In this document: one piece after another, positions 1-8,344 of the stretch
How the letters are laid out: every line of letters begins with the position of its first letter
Position numbering within the stretch: the first letter of the stretch is position 1
From: Shumkonia mesophila
Lineage (GTDB): Bacteria > Pseudomonadota > Alphaproteobacteria > Rhodospirillales > Shumkoniaceae
Assembly: GCF_026163695.1 (NCBI RefSeq)
Contig: NZ_JAOTID010000002.1
Location: 603,613 to 667,612 of the forward strand
Length of the DNA: 64,000 nt
Direction: 5' to 3'
The notes under the pieces: generated by a model
Seen by the model: only the letters and a program-made list of their open reading frames with translations
Databases searched by the model: none
What the model was told of the DNA's origin: nothing
Position numbers and translations under genes: made by a program

Positions 1-4
1 CTCG

Positions 5-103
5 TCACCGGGGGGAGCCGATTCGTCGGCTGAGAGGTCTCCGCGTCAGGAGCGACCCCTAGAACCTGATCCGGTTAATGCCGGCGTAGGGACGCGTGAG
101 GCC
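5..103 (+). promoter_or_regulatory. TPP riboswitch (THI box aptamer)
   Basis: Conserved THI-box blocks are present in order: GGGGGAGCC at 11-19, GGCTGAGAG at 28-36, AGAACCTGATCCGG at 61-74 and TTAATGCCGGCGTAGGGA at 75-92. The 5' and 3' ends (CTC..GTC near 1-6, GAC..GAG near 92-101) can pair as stem P1. The aptamer ends within about 10 nt of the ATG at 104, so its closing region includes the ribosome-binding site. This points to translational control by Shine-Dalgarno masking, because there is no room for a terminator. It should repress the thiamine-precursor transporter genes that follow when thiamine pyrophosphate is abundant. Confidence 0.95.
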
Positions 104-868
104 ATGGTACCCGACGATTCCACCTCTCCGTTTTCCGTCTCGGTCGACGCCGGCAGCGTCGAATTCGGCGGCATGACGCTGTTCGCCGACCTCGACTTCA
201 CCCTGGCCGGGGGGCACACCACCTGCCTGCTGGGTCCCAGCGGCGTCGGCAAGAGCACCCTTCTGCGCCTTCTGCTGGGGCTGGAGACCGGCACCACCAA
301 CGGTTCCGTCGTTACCTGCTCGGACGGCAAGCCGCTGGCCGGCCGCGCTGCCCTGATGGCGCAGCGCGACCTGCTGTTTCCCTGGCTCAGCGTGCTGGAG
401 AACGTGCTGCTCGGCAGCCGCCTGCGCGGCGAGGCCGGCGATGACGGCGCCCGCCGGGCGCGCGCCCACGGCCTGCTGCGCGACGTCGGGCTGGAAGGCT
501 GGGCCGGGGCCATGCCCGACACCCTGTCGGGCGGCATGCGCCAGCGCGCCGCCCTGGCCCGCACCCTGATGGAAGATCGCCCCGTGGTGCTGATGGACGA
601 GCCGTTCTCGGGGCTCGACGTCGTCACCCGTCTACGGCTGCAGAACCTTGCCGCCGAAACGCTCAGCGGCCGCACCGTGCTGCTGGTCACCCACGATCCG
701 CTGGAAGCCATTCGGCTGGGCGAGCGCATCCACGTCATGGCCGGGCGGCCGGCGCGCCTCGACGAGCCGCTGGAGCCGGCCGGCCGGCCGCCGCGTGACG
801 CCGCCGATCCGGCCGTGCTGGAGGCGCAAGCCGTGCTTCTGCGCCGTCTGACGGAGGCGGCGCGATGA
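104..868 (+). CDS. thiZ: ABC transporter ATPase, thiamine-precursor (ThiZ-like)
   Basis: A 254-residue ABC ATPase. The Walker A motif GPSGVGKST lies near residues 43-51, the ABC signature LSGGMRQRAALA near 142-153 and the Walker B VVLMDEP near 163-169, followed by an H-loop histidine (LLVTHDP). It would energise uptake of a pyrimidine precursor of thiamine (formylaminopyrimidine or HMP type) together with the next two genes. The family assignment comes from the ATPase fold; the substrate comes from the TPP riboswitch immediately upstream and the NMT1/THI5-like binding protein downstream. Its stop overlaps the permease start by 4 nt (ATGA), indicating translational coupling. Confidence 0.85.
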   Translation: MVPDDSTSPFSVSVDAGSVEFGGMTLFADLDFTLAGGHTTCLLGPSGVGKSTLLRLLLGLETGTTNGSVVTCSDGKPLAGRAALMAQRDLLFPWLSVLENVLLGSRLRGEAGDDGARRARAHGLLRDVGLEGWAGAMPDTLSGGMRQRAALARTLMEDRPVVLMDEPFSGLDVVTRLRLQNLAAETLSGRTVLLVTHDPLEAIRLGERIHVMAGRPARLDEPLEPAGRPPRDAADPAVLEAQAVLLRRLTEAAR

Positions 869-1620
869 AGCTGGTGCGCGGCCTTGTCGTTCTGGTCGGT
901 CTGATCGTCCTGTGGCAGGCGGTGGTGTGGCTGACCGAGGCCAAGCCGTGGATGCTGCCGGCCCCCGCCGCCGTCGCCAGGGCCTGGGTGTCGCACAGCG
1001 GCACGCTGCTGCGCCATGCCGCCTTGACCGCCGCCGAAATCCTGTTGGGTCTGCTGGCCGGCACCGTGCTGGGCTCGGTCAGTGCCCTCGCCATGGCCTA
1101 TTTCCGCCCGGCCCGGCGTTGGCTGATGCCGGTGCTGGTGGTCAGCCAGGCCGTGCCGGTGTTCGCGCTGGCGCCCCTGCTGGTGCTGTGGCTGGGTTAC
1201 GGCATGGCCTCCAAGGTGGCGATGGCCACCCTCATCATCTATTTCCCGGTGACGGCGGCTTTCCACGATGGGCTCAGGCGCACCGAACCCGGCTGGCTCG
1301 ACCTCGCCCGCACCATGAACGCCGGGCGCTGGGCGGTACTGCGCCATGTCCGGGTGCCGGCCGCCTTGCCGGCGCTGGCTTCGGGCCTGCGCGTCGCCAC
1401 CGCGGTGGCGCCGATCGGCGCCGTCGTCGGCGAGTGGGTGGGATCGAGCGCCGGGCTTGGTTTCATGATGCTGCACGCCAACGCCCGCATGCAGGTCGAT
1501 GTCATGTTCGCCGCCCTGGTCACCCTGGCGGCGCTGGCCGTCGGCCTCTACTTCGCCATCGATACCCTGCTGCGGCGCGCCCTGCCCTGGCAACCCGACA
1601 CGTCTCCCGCCATCGACTGA
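865..1620 (+). CDS. thiX: ABC transporter permease, thiamine-precursor (ThiX-like)
   Basis: A 251-residue inner-membrane permease of the SsuC/TauC/ThiX binding-protein-dependent type with about six hydrophobic segments. The cytoplasmic coupling loop is visible as GWLDLARTMNAGRWAVLRHVRVPAALPAL split across residues 140-168, matching the EAA-loop pattern that docks on the ATPase. It overlaps thiZ by 4 nt and lies 10 nt before thiY, so the three form one riboswitch-controlled operon. The start at 865 is fixed by the ATGA overlap. The substrate is inferred from context, not from the permease itself. Confidence 0.85.
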   Translation: MKLVRGLVVLVGLIVLWQAVVWLTEAKPWMLPAPAAVARAWVSHSGTLLRHAALTAAEILLGLLAGTVLGSVSALAMAYFRPARRWLMPVLVVSQAVPVFALAPLLVLWLGYGMASKVAMATLIIYFPVTAAFHDGLRRTEPGWLDLARTMNAGRWAVLRHVRVPAALPALASGLRVATAVAPIGAVVGEWVGSSAGLGFMMLHANARMQVDVMFAALVTLAALAVGLYFAIDTLLRRALPWQPDTSPAID

Positions 1621-1630
1621 GAGGCATCCC

Positions 1631-2581
1631 ATGCGTAGAATTTTATGTAGTTTGTCAGGACTTGTTTTCAGTATGTTGATTTTAATGCCAATTGATGGGC
1701 AAGCCGCCGACAAGTTGACGGTCATCCTGGAATGGTTCGTCAACCCCGACCACGCGCCGCTGGTGGTCGCCCGCGAGAAGGGATTCTTCGCCGAGGCCGG
1801 GCTGGCCGTCGACCTGGTGGCGCCGGCCGATCCCAACGATCCGCCGAAGCTGGTTGCGGCCGGTCAGGCCGACATCGGCGTCTCCTACCAGCCGCAGCTG
1901 CACATGCAGGTCGACGAGGGATTGCCGGTGGTGCGAGTCGGCACCCTGGTGGCGACACCGCTGGTCGCCCTGATGGTGACCCCCGACGGGCCGGTCAAAA
2001 CGCTGGCCGACCTCAAGGGCAAGCGGATCGGCTATTCGGTCGGCTTCTATCGCGACACCCTGCTGCCGGCCATGCTGGCCCGCCACGGCCTCAAGCTGGC
2101 CGACGTCGAGACGGTGGCCATCAATTTCGCCCTGTCCCAGGCCCTGTTGAGCGGCCAGGTGGCGGCGACCATCGGCGCCTTCCGCAATTTCGAGATCAAC
2201 CAGTTGGAACTGGCCGGCGAGCCCGGCCGCGCCATCTTCCCCGAAGACGAAGGGGTGCCGCCCTACGACGAGCTGATCTTCATCGCCAACAAGGCCAAGC
2301 TGGGCGACAAGCGCCTGCGGGCCTTCCTCGACGGCCTGGAGCGGGGCGTCCAGTACCTGATCAATCACCCGGCCGACAGCTGGACGCTGTTCGTCAAGGC
2401 CTATCCCGACCTCGACGACGAGCTCAACAAACGGGCCTGGCGCGATACCCTGCCCCGCTTCGCGTTGCGGCCGGCCGCCCTCGATTCGACGCGCTACGAC
2501 CGCTTCGCCGCCTATCTGAAGACGGAAGGCGTCATCAAAAAACTGCCGGCGCTGGCCGACTATGCGGTGGAAATCCGCTAA
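1631..2581 (+). CDS. thiY: ABC transporter substrate-binding protein, NMT1/THI5-like (ThiY-like)
   Basis: A 316-residue periplasmic binding protein of the NMT1/THI5-like family, expected to bind a pyrimidine precursor of thiamine and deliver it to ThiXZ. A signal peptide occupies residues 1-25 (cleavage after GQA). The mature part starts DKLTVILEWFVNPDHAP, typical of the family, followed by the GYSVGFYRD region. The ATG at 1631 is chosen because a signal peptide starts there and a GAGG-type site sits just upstream; a longer reading would run back into the permease gene. The first about 70 nt are strikingly AT-rich, with codons rarely used elsewhere in the window. Confidence 0.88.
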   Translation: MRRILCSLSGLVFSMLILMPIDGQAADKLTVILEWFVNPDHAPLVVAREKGFFAEAGLAVDLVAPADPNDPPKLVAAGQADIGVSYQPQLHMQVDEGLPVVRVGTLVATPLVALMVTPDGPVKTLADLKGKRIGYSVGFYRDTLLPAMLARHGLKLADVETVAINFALSQALLSGQVAATIGAFRNFEINQLELAGEPGRAIFPEDEGVPPYDELIFIANKAKLGDKRLRAFLDGLERGVQYLINHPADSWTLFVKAYPDLDDELNKRAWRDTLPRFALRPAALDSTRYDRFAAYLKTEGVIKKLPALADYAVEIR

Positions 2582-2613
2582 CCGCCGCCGACGCCCCGCC
2601 GACGCGCACGGAA

Positions 2614-2635
2614 GGGCCCCGCCGGGGCCCTTTTT
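2614..2635 (+). terminator. Rho-independent terminator of the thi operon
   Basis: A perfect GGGCCCC-GCC-GGGGCCC type stem (2614-2630) is followed by five T residues at 2631-2635. It lies 33 nt after the thiY stop and ends the riboswitch-controlled operon. Confidence 0.85.
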
Positions 2636-2893
2636 CGTGTGGGCGATTCGTTGAGAATCGACTGCAAAACCGGGCCGAAAGCGATGCTTCTCCGGCCCGC
2701 CGGAGACCATCCGTCCACCATTCGAAAATGAAATCCATTTTCCGGGCCGAATCGGTCTACGGTTCATCCTAAAGCTTGACGAAATGGATTCCGGACGCCA
2801 GAAAGTGCGGGCGCCCTCGTTTGGCGCCAATGAAAAAAATTTCAACCTGCGGGCAACAACGCGGCGAATAAGCCGGAGCGGAAGGGGAAACCG
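2636..2893 (+). promoter_or_regulatory. Leader/promoter region of the antiporter operon
   Basis: A gene-free stretch before mnhE. It contains a CGATTC-N5-GAATCG inverted repeat at about 2644-2660 and GGCGCC-N7-GGCGCC at about 2809-2829, followed by an A/T-rich run and a purine-rich ribosome-binding site (GGAAGGGGAAA) before the TTG start at 2894. No known riboswitch class was recognised. It must hold the promoter of the nine-gene operon, but no convincing -35/-10 pair was seen. Confidence 0.35.
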
Positions 2894-3418
2894 TTGCTAC
2901 ACGCGCTCAGTCTCGGGCTCGTCCTCGCCCTTCTTTGGTGGCTGATGTCGGGCTATTGGGTCCCCTTCATACTCAGCCTGGGTGTCGCCTCGGTCATCGC
3001 GACGGTGCTTATCTCGCGGCGCATGGACGTCATCGACCACGAGGGGCAACCCCTCCATCTCAGCTGGAAAATCGGCTTTTACTGGGCGTGGCTGCTCAAG
3101 GAAATTTTCAAGTCCGCGGTTGACGTCTCCAAGGTCATTCTCAAGCGCAAGATGCCGATCCATCCGGCCATGGTGCCCATCAAGGCAACCCAGCGCACCG
3201 AGATGGGGCACGTCATCTACGCCAATTCCATCACCCTGACGCCGGGAACCATCACCGTGACGCTGGAAAACGGCGACATGATGATTCATGCCCTGACCAA
3301 GGAGGCCGCCGAGGGCCTGCTGACCGGCGACATGGACCGGCGGGTCACCGCCATCGAGGGGGTTGGCGCCCTGGATCGCCTGCTCGCCGCGAAAGCCGCC
3401 AGGGGAGACGCCGAATGA
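2894..3418 (+). CDS. mnhE: Mrp/Mnh-type cation:proton antiporter subunit E
   Basis: A 174-residue MnhE/MrpE-family protein: two hydrophobic segments in the first about 45 residues, then the conserved cytoplasmic domain with the family's IYANSITLTPGT motif near residues 112-123 and TGDMDRRVTAIE-type ending. This subunit is needed for assembly of the multisubunit antiporter in the inner membrane. Start is TTG, chosen because a strong purine-rich site precedes it. It opens an operon running to 10283 and overlaps the next gene by 4 nt (ATGA). Its position first, before F and G, is as in Mbh-type modules rather than in canonical mrpABCDEFG. Confidence 0.9.
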   Translation: MLHALSLGLVLALLWWLMSGYWVPFILSLGVASVIATVLISRRMDVIDHEGQPLHLSWKIGFYWAWLLKEIFKSAVDVSKVILKRKMPIHPAMVPIKATQRTEMGHVIYANSITLTPGTITVTLENGDMMIHALTKEAAEGLLTGDMDRRVTAIEGVGALDRLLAAKAARGDAE

Positions 3419-3702
3419 TGTTCGCCGCGGGTACTCTGGCTGTTCTCGTGAGCATGGCGATGGCCTTGGCGCGCGCCCTCCTCGGCCCGACCATCTATGA
3501 CCGCATCCTGGCCGTCAACTCGTTCGGCACACTGACCGTTATCCTCATCGCCGTGGTCGGGTTCCTGAGCGGCCGTCCCGCCTTCCTGGACATCAGCCTG
3601 GTCTACGCGCTGATCAACTTCATCACCACGATCGCCATCATGAAATTCTTCAAATACAAGCGTATCGGACGCCGCTCGGGCGAAGACCTGGGAGGCCTGT
3701 GA
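3415..3702 (+). CDS. mnhF: Mrp/Mnh-type antiporter subunit F
   Basis: A 95-residue MnhF/MrpF (PhaF) family protein with three predicted membrane segments and the family's LLGPTIYDRILAVNSFGT block near residues 22-39. It is a small structural subunit of the multisubunit Na+/H+ or K+/H+ antiporter. It overlaps both neighbours by 4 nt, so translation of E-F-G is coupled. Length matches the family. Confidence 0.92.
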   Translation: MMFAAGTLAVLVSMAMALARALLGPTIYDRILAVNSFGTLTVILIAVVGFLSGRPAFLDISLVYALINFITTIAIMKFFKYKRIGRRSGEDLGGL

Positions 3703-4055
3703 TGGCGGCGCTCATCGTCGATATCCTGAGCTGGGCGCTGATCGTCGGCGGCGGCGCGTTTTGCGTCATTGGCGCCGTCGGCATGCTGCGCATGCCCGAC
3801 GTGTTCACCCGCATGCACGCCGCAGGCATCATCGATACGGCCGGTCTCGGCCTCATTCTCATCGGTCTCATGCTGCAGGCCGGCTTCACCCTCGTCATGG
3901 TCAAGCTGGCCCTGATCCTCGTTTTCGTCCTTTACACCAGCCCGATGTCCACCCACGCCCTGGCCCAGTCGGCCGTGAGCACCGGGGTCAAGCCGCTCCT
4001 CGCGGATGGCGCGAACAACCAAAAAGCCAAGGAAGACGAGCCATCGAAGACCTAA
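3699..4055 (+). CDS. mnhG: Mrp/Mnh-type antiporter subunit G
   Basis: A 118-residue MnhG/MrpG family protein with three predicted membrane segments. The family motif GAVGMLRMPDVFTRMHAAG lies near residues 24-42, and a charged C-terminal tail of about 20 residues follows. It is a small integral subunit of the antiporter complex. It overlaps mnhF by 4 nt. The coding sequence of the following A'/B fusion begins in another frame around its stop codon, without an obvious ATG. Confidence 0.92.
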   Translation: MMAALIVDILSWALIVGGGAFCVIGAVGMLRMPDVFTRMHAAGIIDTAGLGLILIGLMLQAGFTLVMVKLALILVFVLYTSPMSTHALAQSAVSTGVKPLLADGANNQKAKEDEPSKT

Positions 4056-4063
4056 TCAACACT

Positions 4064-5032
4064 GTGCTGCTTTCCCTGATGGCGGCATCGGCGATCGGCA
4101 TGATTCGTCTGCGTAATCTGTTCGCCGTCGTCATGTTGTCGGGGATTTTCAGCCTTTCGGCGGCCGCACTGTATGTGGTGTTGGACGCCGTCGACGTCGC
4201 CTTCACCGAAGCGTCCGTCGGGGCCGGCATCGCCACCGTGCTGATGCTGAGCACCCTGGCCCTCACGACGACGGAAGAGGCGATCAAGGATCACCGCAAC
4301 ATGAGCGCGCTGGTCGTCGTCCTGATCGCCGGCGCGGTGCTCATCTACGGCACGCTGGATATGCCGTTCTATGGCGATCCGATGGCCCCCATCCACCTTC
4401 ACGTGGCGCCGCTGTATCTGCGCGACTCCATCGTGGCGACCAGCGTGCCCAACGTCGTCACCTCGGTGCTGGCCAGCTACCGCGGCTATGACACCTTGGG
4501 CGAGACGACGGTGATTTTCACCGCCGCGGCCAGCGTCATGGCCCTGATCGGCCGCGGCCGCAAGAAGATCAAATACGGCATTCCCGACGGCGCGCCCAGC
4601 CACGGCTACTCGTCGATGAAGCCGCATCCCATCCTGCGGGTGACGGCCAAGCTGCTGATCCCCGCCATCCTGATCTATGCATTCTATGTCCAGGCCCACG
4701 GCGACTTCGGCCCGGGCGGCGGCTTCCAGGCCGGCGTCATTCTCGGCGCTACGTTCATCCTCTACGCCCTCATCTTCGGCGTCGACAACACCCGCGTCGT
4801 CATTCGCGGCTGGGTGCGGCGGGCGATGATGGCCTCGGGCGTCCTCATCTATGCGGGGACCGGCGTGGCGGCGCTGCTGCTGGGCGGCAACTATCTCGAC
4901 TACTCAGTCCTGTTGCACGACCCGGTGCATGGCCAACACATCGGCATCTTCCTCGTGGAGTTGGGTGTCGGCATCACCGTTTCCGGCTCGATGATCACCA
5001 TTTTCCTCATCTTCGCGGGCCAGGACCGCTGA
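4064..5032 (+). CDS. Fused MrpA C-terminal (DUF4040/MbhE-like) and MnhB antiporter subunit
   Basis: One protein of about 322 residues joins three modules that are separate or part of MrpA elsewhere. Residues about 1-75 form a DUF4040/MbhD-like module (motif FTEASVGAGIATVLML), about 80-180 an MbhE-like segment (SVPNVVTSVLASYRGYDTLGET), and about 195-322 an MnhB domain (DFGPGGGFQAGVILG). The start is uncertain: GTG 4064 is proposed. ATG 4079 would cut into the first helix, and the frame is open upstream past an ATC at 4043. The arrangement corresponds to MbhD-MbhE-MbhF in archaeal modules and supplies the MrpA C-terminal part otherwise missing from this operon. It is followed 4 nt later by mnhC. 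Confidence 0.8.
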   Translation: MLLSLMAASAIGMIRLRNLFAVVMLSGIFSLSAAALYVVLDAVDVAFTEASVGAGIATVLMLSTLALTTTEEAIKDHRNMSALVVVLIAGAVLIYGTLDMPFYGDPMAPIHLHVAPLYLRDSIVATSVPNVVTSVLASYRGYDTLGETTVIFTAAASVMALIGRGRKKIKYGIPDGAPSHGYSSMKPHPILRVTAKLLIPAILIYAFYVQAHGDFGPGGGFQAGVILGATFILYALIFGVDNTRVVIRGWVRRAMMASGVLIYAGTGVAALLLGGNYLDYSVLLHDPVHGQHIGIFLVELGVGITVSGSMITIFLIFAGQDR

Positions 5033-5036
5033 CGCC

Positions 5037-5390
5037 ATGCCGTTTCCAGGCCTTTTCAACTATTGGATCGCCATTGTGCTGATGATGGCCGGCTTCTACA
5101 TGGTCATGGCGCACGGCAACCTCATCAAGAAGATCGTCGGCCTGAACGTCTTTCAGGTGTCGGTCTTCGTGTTCTACATCTCGATGGGCAAGATCAAGGG
5201 CGGCACCGCGCCGATTCTCGAATCCGGCTTCGAGGTCTACAGCAATCCTCTCCCCTCGGTTCTGATCCTGACGGCCATTGTCGTCGGTGTCGCCACCACG
5301 GCCCTGGCGTTGGCCCTTATCGTGCGCATCCACGATGCCTATGGCACCATTGAGGAGGATGAGATCAACGCGCAGGAGTCGGAATCGTGA
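5037..5390 (+). CDS. mnhC: Mrp/Mnh-type antiporter subunit C (NuoK-like)
   Basis: A 117-residue MnhC/MrpC family protein, homologous to complex I subunit NuoK, with three predicted membrane segments. The conserved GFYMVMAHGNLIKKIVGLNVFQ stretch is near residues 16-37, with PLPSVLILTAIVVGVATTAL near 69-88. It forms part of the lateral cation path between the channel subunits. It overlaps mnhD by 4 nt. Length and motifs match the family. Confidence 0.92.
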   Translation: MPFPGLFNYWIAIVLMMAGFYMVMAHGNLIKKIVGLNVFQVSVFVFYISMGKIKGGTAPILESGFEVYSNPLPSVLILTAIVVGVATTALALALIVRIHDAYGTIEEDEINAQESES

Positions 5391-6871
5391 TCTCGGTCCA
5401 TTTTCCCGTCCTCCTGGTCCTGGTGCCGCTGATCGCGGCGCCCGTCTGCATGTTCTTCCGCCGCCTTCCGGGCGCCACGTGGGCGATTGCCACGGCGGTC
5501 AGCTGGTTCTGCCTGTACGTGGCGGTTTCTCTGCTGCTCCGGGTGCTGGATAGCGGCACCATCAGCTATCTGCTGGGCAACTGGGCGGCGCCGTGGGGCA
5601 TCGAGTACCGCATCGACCTGCTGAACGCCTTCGTCCTGGTCATCGTCGCCGCCATCGGCGCCGTCGTGACGCCCTATGCCCGGGCCAGCGTGATCCGCGA
5701 GGTTTCGCCGCGCCGCATCTATCTGTTCTACACGATGTTCTGCCTGAACCTGGCCGGGTTGCTCGGCATCACGGTCACCGGCGACGCCTTCAACCTGTTC
5801 GTCTTCCTCGAGATTTCGGCGTTCTCGGGTTACACCCTGATCAGCCTGGGACGCGACCGCCGGGCGTTGACCGCAACCTATCGCTACGTGCTGATGGGCA
5901 CGGTGGGCGCCACCTTCTACGTCATCGCCATCGGCATGCTCTACATGATGACGGGCACGCTGAACATGATGGATCTGGCGGCCCGCATTCCGGCGGTCGC
6001 CCACACCCGGACCATCCATGCGGCGCTCGCCTTCCTGACGGTCGGCATCGGCCTCAAGGTGGCGATGTTCCCGCTGCACATGTGGCTGCCCAACGCCTAC
6101 ACCTTCGCGCCCTCCACGGTGACGGCCTTCATCGCCTCGACGGCGACCAAGGTGGCCGTCTACGTGCTGATCCGCATGTATTTCACGGTCTTTGCCGGGG
6201 CCGAGATTTTCGAGTTGTTCCCGGTGCGCGAGACGCTGATGGTGTTGGCCATCGCCGGAATGTTCGCCGGCTCGTTCGTCGCCATCTTCCAGGAAAACTG
6301 CAAGCGCCTGCTCGCCTATTCGAGCGTCGCCCAGATCGGCTACATGGTGCTCGGCATCAGCTTCGCCACGGTAACGGGGCTGGCCGGCGGCATGATCCAC
6401 CTGTTCAATCACGCCCTGATGAAGTGCGCGCTGTTCCTGGTCATGGGCTGCATCTTCTATCGTCTCAATTCGGTGAAGATCGCCGACTTCGCCGGCCTCG
6501 CCAAACGCATGCCGCTGACCATGGCCGCCTTCGTGGTGGCCGGCCTCAGCCTGATCGGCGTGCCGGGGACGGTCGGGTTCGTCAGCAAGTGGTACCTGGT
6601 GCTGGCCGCCCTCGAGAAGGGCTGGTGGCCGATCGCCGCGTTGATCGTGGCCAGTTCGCTGCTGGCCGTCATCTACATCTGGCGGGTCATCGAGGTGGCC
6701 TACTTCCGCCCGGTGCCGGAAGGGGCGCCCGAGGTGGCCGAGGCGCCCCTCTCCCTCCTTGTGCCGACCTGGATCATGGCCCTGGCCAGCGTCTATTTCG
6801 GCGTTGACGCCAGCCGCACGTTCGAGGTGGCGCAAGCCGCCGCCACCCTGCTGATCGGAGGCGGGAAATGA
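5387..6871 (+). CDS. mnhD: Proton-conducting antiporter subunit D (first of three)
   Basis: A 494-residue NuoM/MrpD-family membrane protein with about 14 helices. The key ionisable residues are in place: Glu in the TM5 motif FVFLEISAFSGY (near 142), Lys in GLKVAMFPLHMWLP (near 222), Lys in STATKVAVY (near 253) and Lys in the TM12 GFVSKWYL (near 402). It pumps or exchanges protons as a channel subunit of the antiporter. It overlaps mnhC and the next D-like gene by 4 nt each. Of the three paralogues here it looks the most like canonical MrpD. Confidence 0.92.
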   Translation: MISVHFPVLLVLVPLIAAPVCMFFRRLPGATWAIATAVSWFCLYVAVSLLLRVLDSGTISYLLGNWAAPWGIEYRIDLLNAFVLVIVAAIGAVVTPYARASVIREVSPRRIYLFYTMFCLNLAGLLGITVTGDAFNLFVFLEISAFSGYTLISLGRDRRALTATYRYVLMGTVGATFYVIAIGMLYMMTGTLNMMDLAARIPAVAHTRTIHAALAFLTVGIGLKVAMFPLHMWLPNAYTFAPSTVTAFIASTATKVAVYVLIRMYFTVFAGAEIFELFPVRETLMVLAIAGMFAGSFVAIFQENCKRLLAYSSVAQIGYMVLGISFATVTGLAGGMIHLFNHALMKCALFLVMGCIFYRLNSVKIADFAGLAKRMPLTMAAFVVAGLSLIGVPGTVGFVSKWYLVLAALEKGWWPIAALIVASSLLAVIYIWRVIEVAYFRPVPEGAPEVAEAPLSLLVPTWIMALASVYFGVDASRTFEVAQAAATLLIGGGK

Positions 6872-8334
6872 CGCCGCAGGTGACCATGCAACTGGCGCTG
6901 GCGGCGCCCCTTCTCGGCGCGGCGCTCATCGTGCTGACCGGCCATCGGCCGAACCTGCGCGAGACGGTGACCCTGGTGACGGCGGCGGCGATGTTCCTGC
7001 TGGTCGCCTCGCTGGTGCCGGAAGTCATGGCCGGCGGCCGGCCGGAAGTCGTCTTCGGCGAAATGCTGCCCGGACTGCCGATCGCGCTCAAGCTCGAACC
7101 TCTGGGCATGGTCTTCGCCCTGATCGCCAGCTTCCTGTGGATCGTGACCTCGATCTACGCCATCGGTTATATGCGCGGCCATCACGAGCTCAATCAGACG
7201 CCGTTCTACGCCTTCTTCGCCGTCGCGCTGTTCAGCGCGGTGTTCGTGGCCTTTTCCGGCAACCTGCTGACGCTGTTCCTCGCCTATGAAATCCTCAGCG
7301 TCTCCACCTATCCCCTGGTCACCCACCACCGGACGCCCGAGGCCAAGCGCGGCGGACGCGTCTACCTGGGCATTCTGCTGACCACCTCCATCGGCTTTTT
7401 CCTGTTCGCCATCGTGTGGACGTGGCTGGCCGCCGGCACGCTCGACTTCACCGACGGCGGCATCCTTTCCGGCAAGGTTTCGGACGGGGTGGCCGGGGTA
7501 TTGCTGGCGCTCTACGTCTTCGGCATCGGCAAGGCGGCGGTGATGCCCTTTCACCGCTGGCTGCCGGCCGCCATGGTGGCGCCGACGCCGGTCAGCGCGC
7601 TCCTGCATGCGGTGGCCGTGGTCAAGGCGGGCGTCTTCTCGGTCGTCAAGGTGGCGGTCTACATCTTCGGCGTTGACTTCCTGCACAGCCTGGCGGCCAG
7701 CCAGTGGCTGCAATACGCCGCCGCCGCCACCATCGTGCTGGCCTCGCTGGTCGCCATGACCAAGGACAACCTCAAGGCCCGGTTGGCCTATTCGACGGTC
7801 AGCCAGCTTTCCTACATCGTGCTGGGCGCGATGCTGGCGACCGAGATCAGCGTCGTCGGCGGCGGCATGCACATCGCCATGCACGCCTTCGGCAAGATCA
7901 CGCTGTTCTTCTGCGCCGGGGCCATCCTGGTGGCCGCCCACAAGACCGAAATCAGCCAGATGCGGGGCATCGGCCGGGTCATGCCGATCACCACCTTCGC
8001 CTTCCTGATCGGCAGTCTCAGCATCATCGGCCTGCCGCCGTTCGGCGGCATGTGGAGCAAGTGGTATCTGGCCCTGGGGGCCTTGGATGCCGGCAAGCAG
8101 GTCATGGTCGCGGTGCTGATGATCAGTTCGCTGCTCAACATCGCCTACCTGCTGCCCATCCCCATCCGGGGATTCTTCTGCGAACCGGACGACAACCCGG
8201 GTCATGGGGCGGGCGTGCGCGAGGCGCCGTGGCCATGCGTCCTGGCGCTCTCCATCTCGGCCATCGGCTGTCTCGCGTTGTTCTTTTTCCCGGAGCCCGT
8301 CTACAACCTGCTCGCCGGCATGTTCGTTCGCTAG
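6868..8334 (+). CDS. Proton-conducting antiporter subunit, MrpD/NuoL-like (second of three)
   Basis: A 488-residue NuoL/M/N-family membrane protein with about 14 helices. The channel residues are conserved: Glu in LAYEILSVSTYPLV (near 144), Lys in GIGKAAVMPFHRWLP (near 226), Lys in AVVKAGVFSVVK (near 252) and Lys in TM12 GGMWSKWYL (near 397). It is clearly paralogous to its neighbours. It may occupy the place of the N-terminal, NuoL-like half of MrpA, which is otherwise absent, but that role is inference. It overlaps mnhD by 4 nt and is followed by a small membrane-protein gene 10 nt downstream. Confidence 0.88.
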   Translation: MTPQVTMQLALAAPLLGAALIVLTGHRPNLRETVTLVTAAAMFLLVASLVPEVMAGGRPEVVFGEMLPGLPIALKLEPLGMVFALIASFLWIVTSIYAIGYMRGHHELNQTPFYAFFAVALFSAVFVAFSGNLLTLFLAYEILSVSTYPLVTHHRTPEAKRGGRVYLGILLTTSIGFFLFAIVWTWLAAGTLDFTDGGILSGKVSDGVAGVLLALYVFGIGKAAVMPFHRWLPAAMVAPTPVSALLHAVAVVKAGVFSVVKVAVYIFGVDFLHSLAASQWLQYAAAATIVLASLVAMTKDNLKARLAYSTVSQLSYIVLGAMLATEISVVGGGMHIAMHAFGKITLFFCAGAILVAAHKTEISQMRGIGRVMPITTFAFLIGSLSIIGLPPFGGMWSKWYLALGALDAGKQVMVAVLMISSLLNIAYLLPIPIRGFFCEPDDNPGHGAGVREAPWPCVLALSISAIGCLALFFFPEPVYNLLAGMFVR

Positions 8335-8344
8335 GGATCGCGTC

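Noticed and set aside
46-1836. Long reverse frame opposite the thi operon
   Set aside because: Composition rich in His, Gln, Arg and Gly with no domain; the forward genes have full ABC motifs and a riboswitch.
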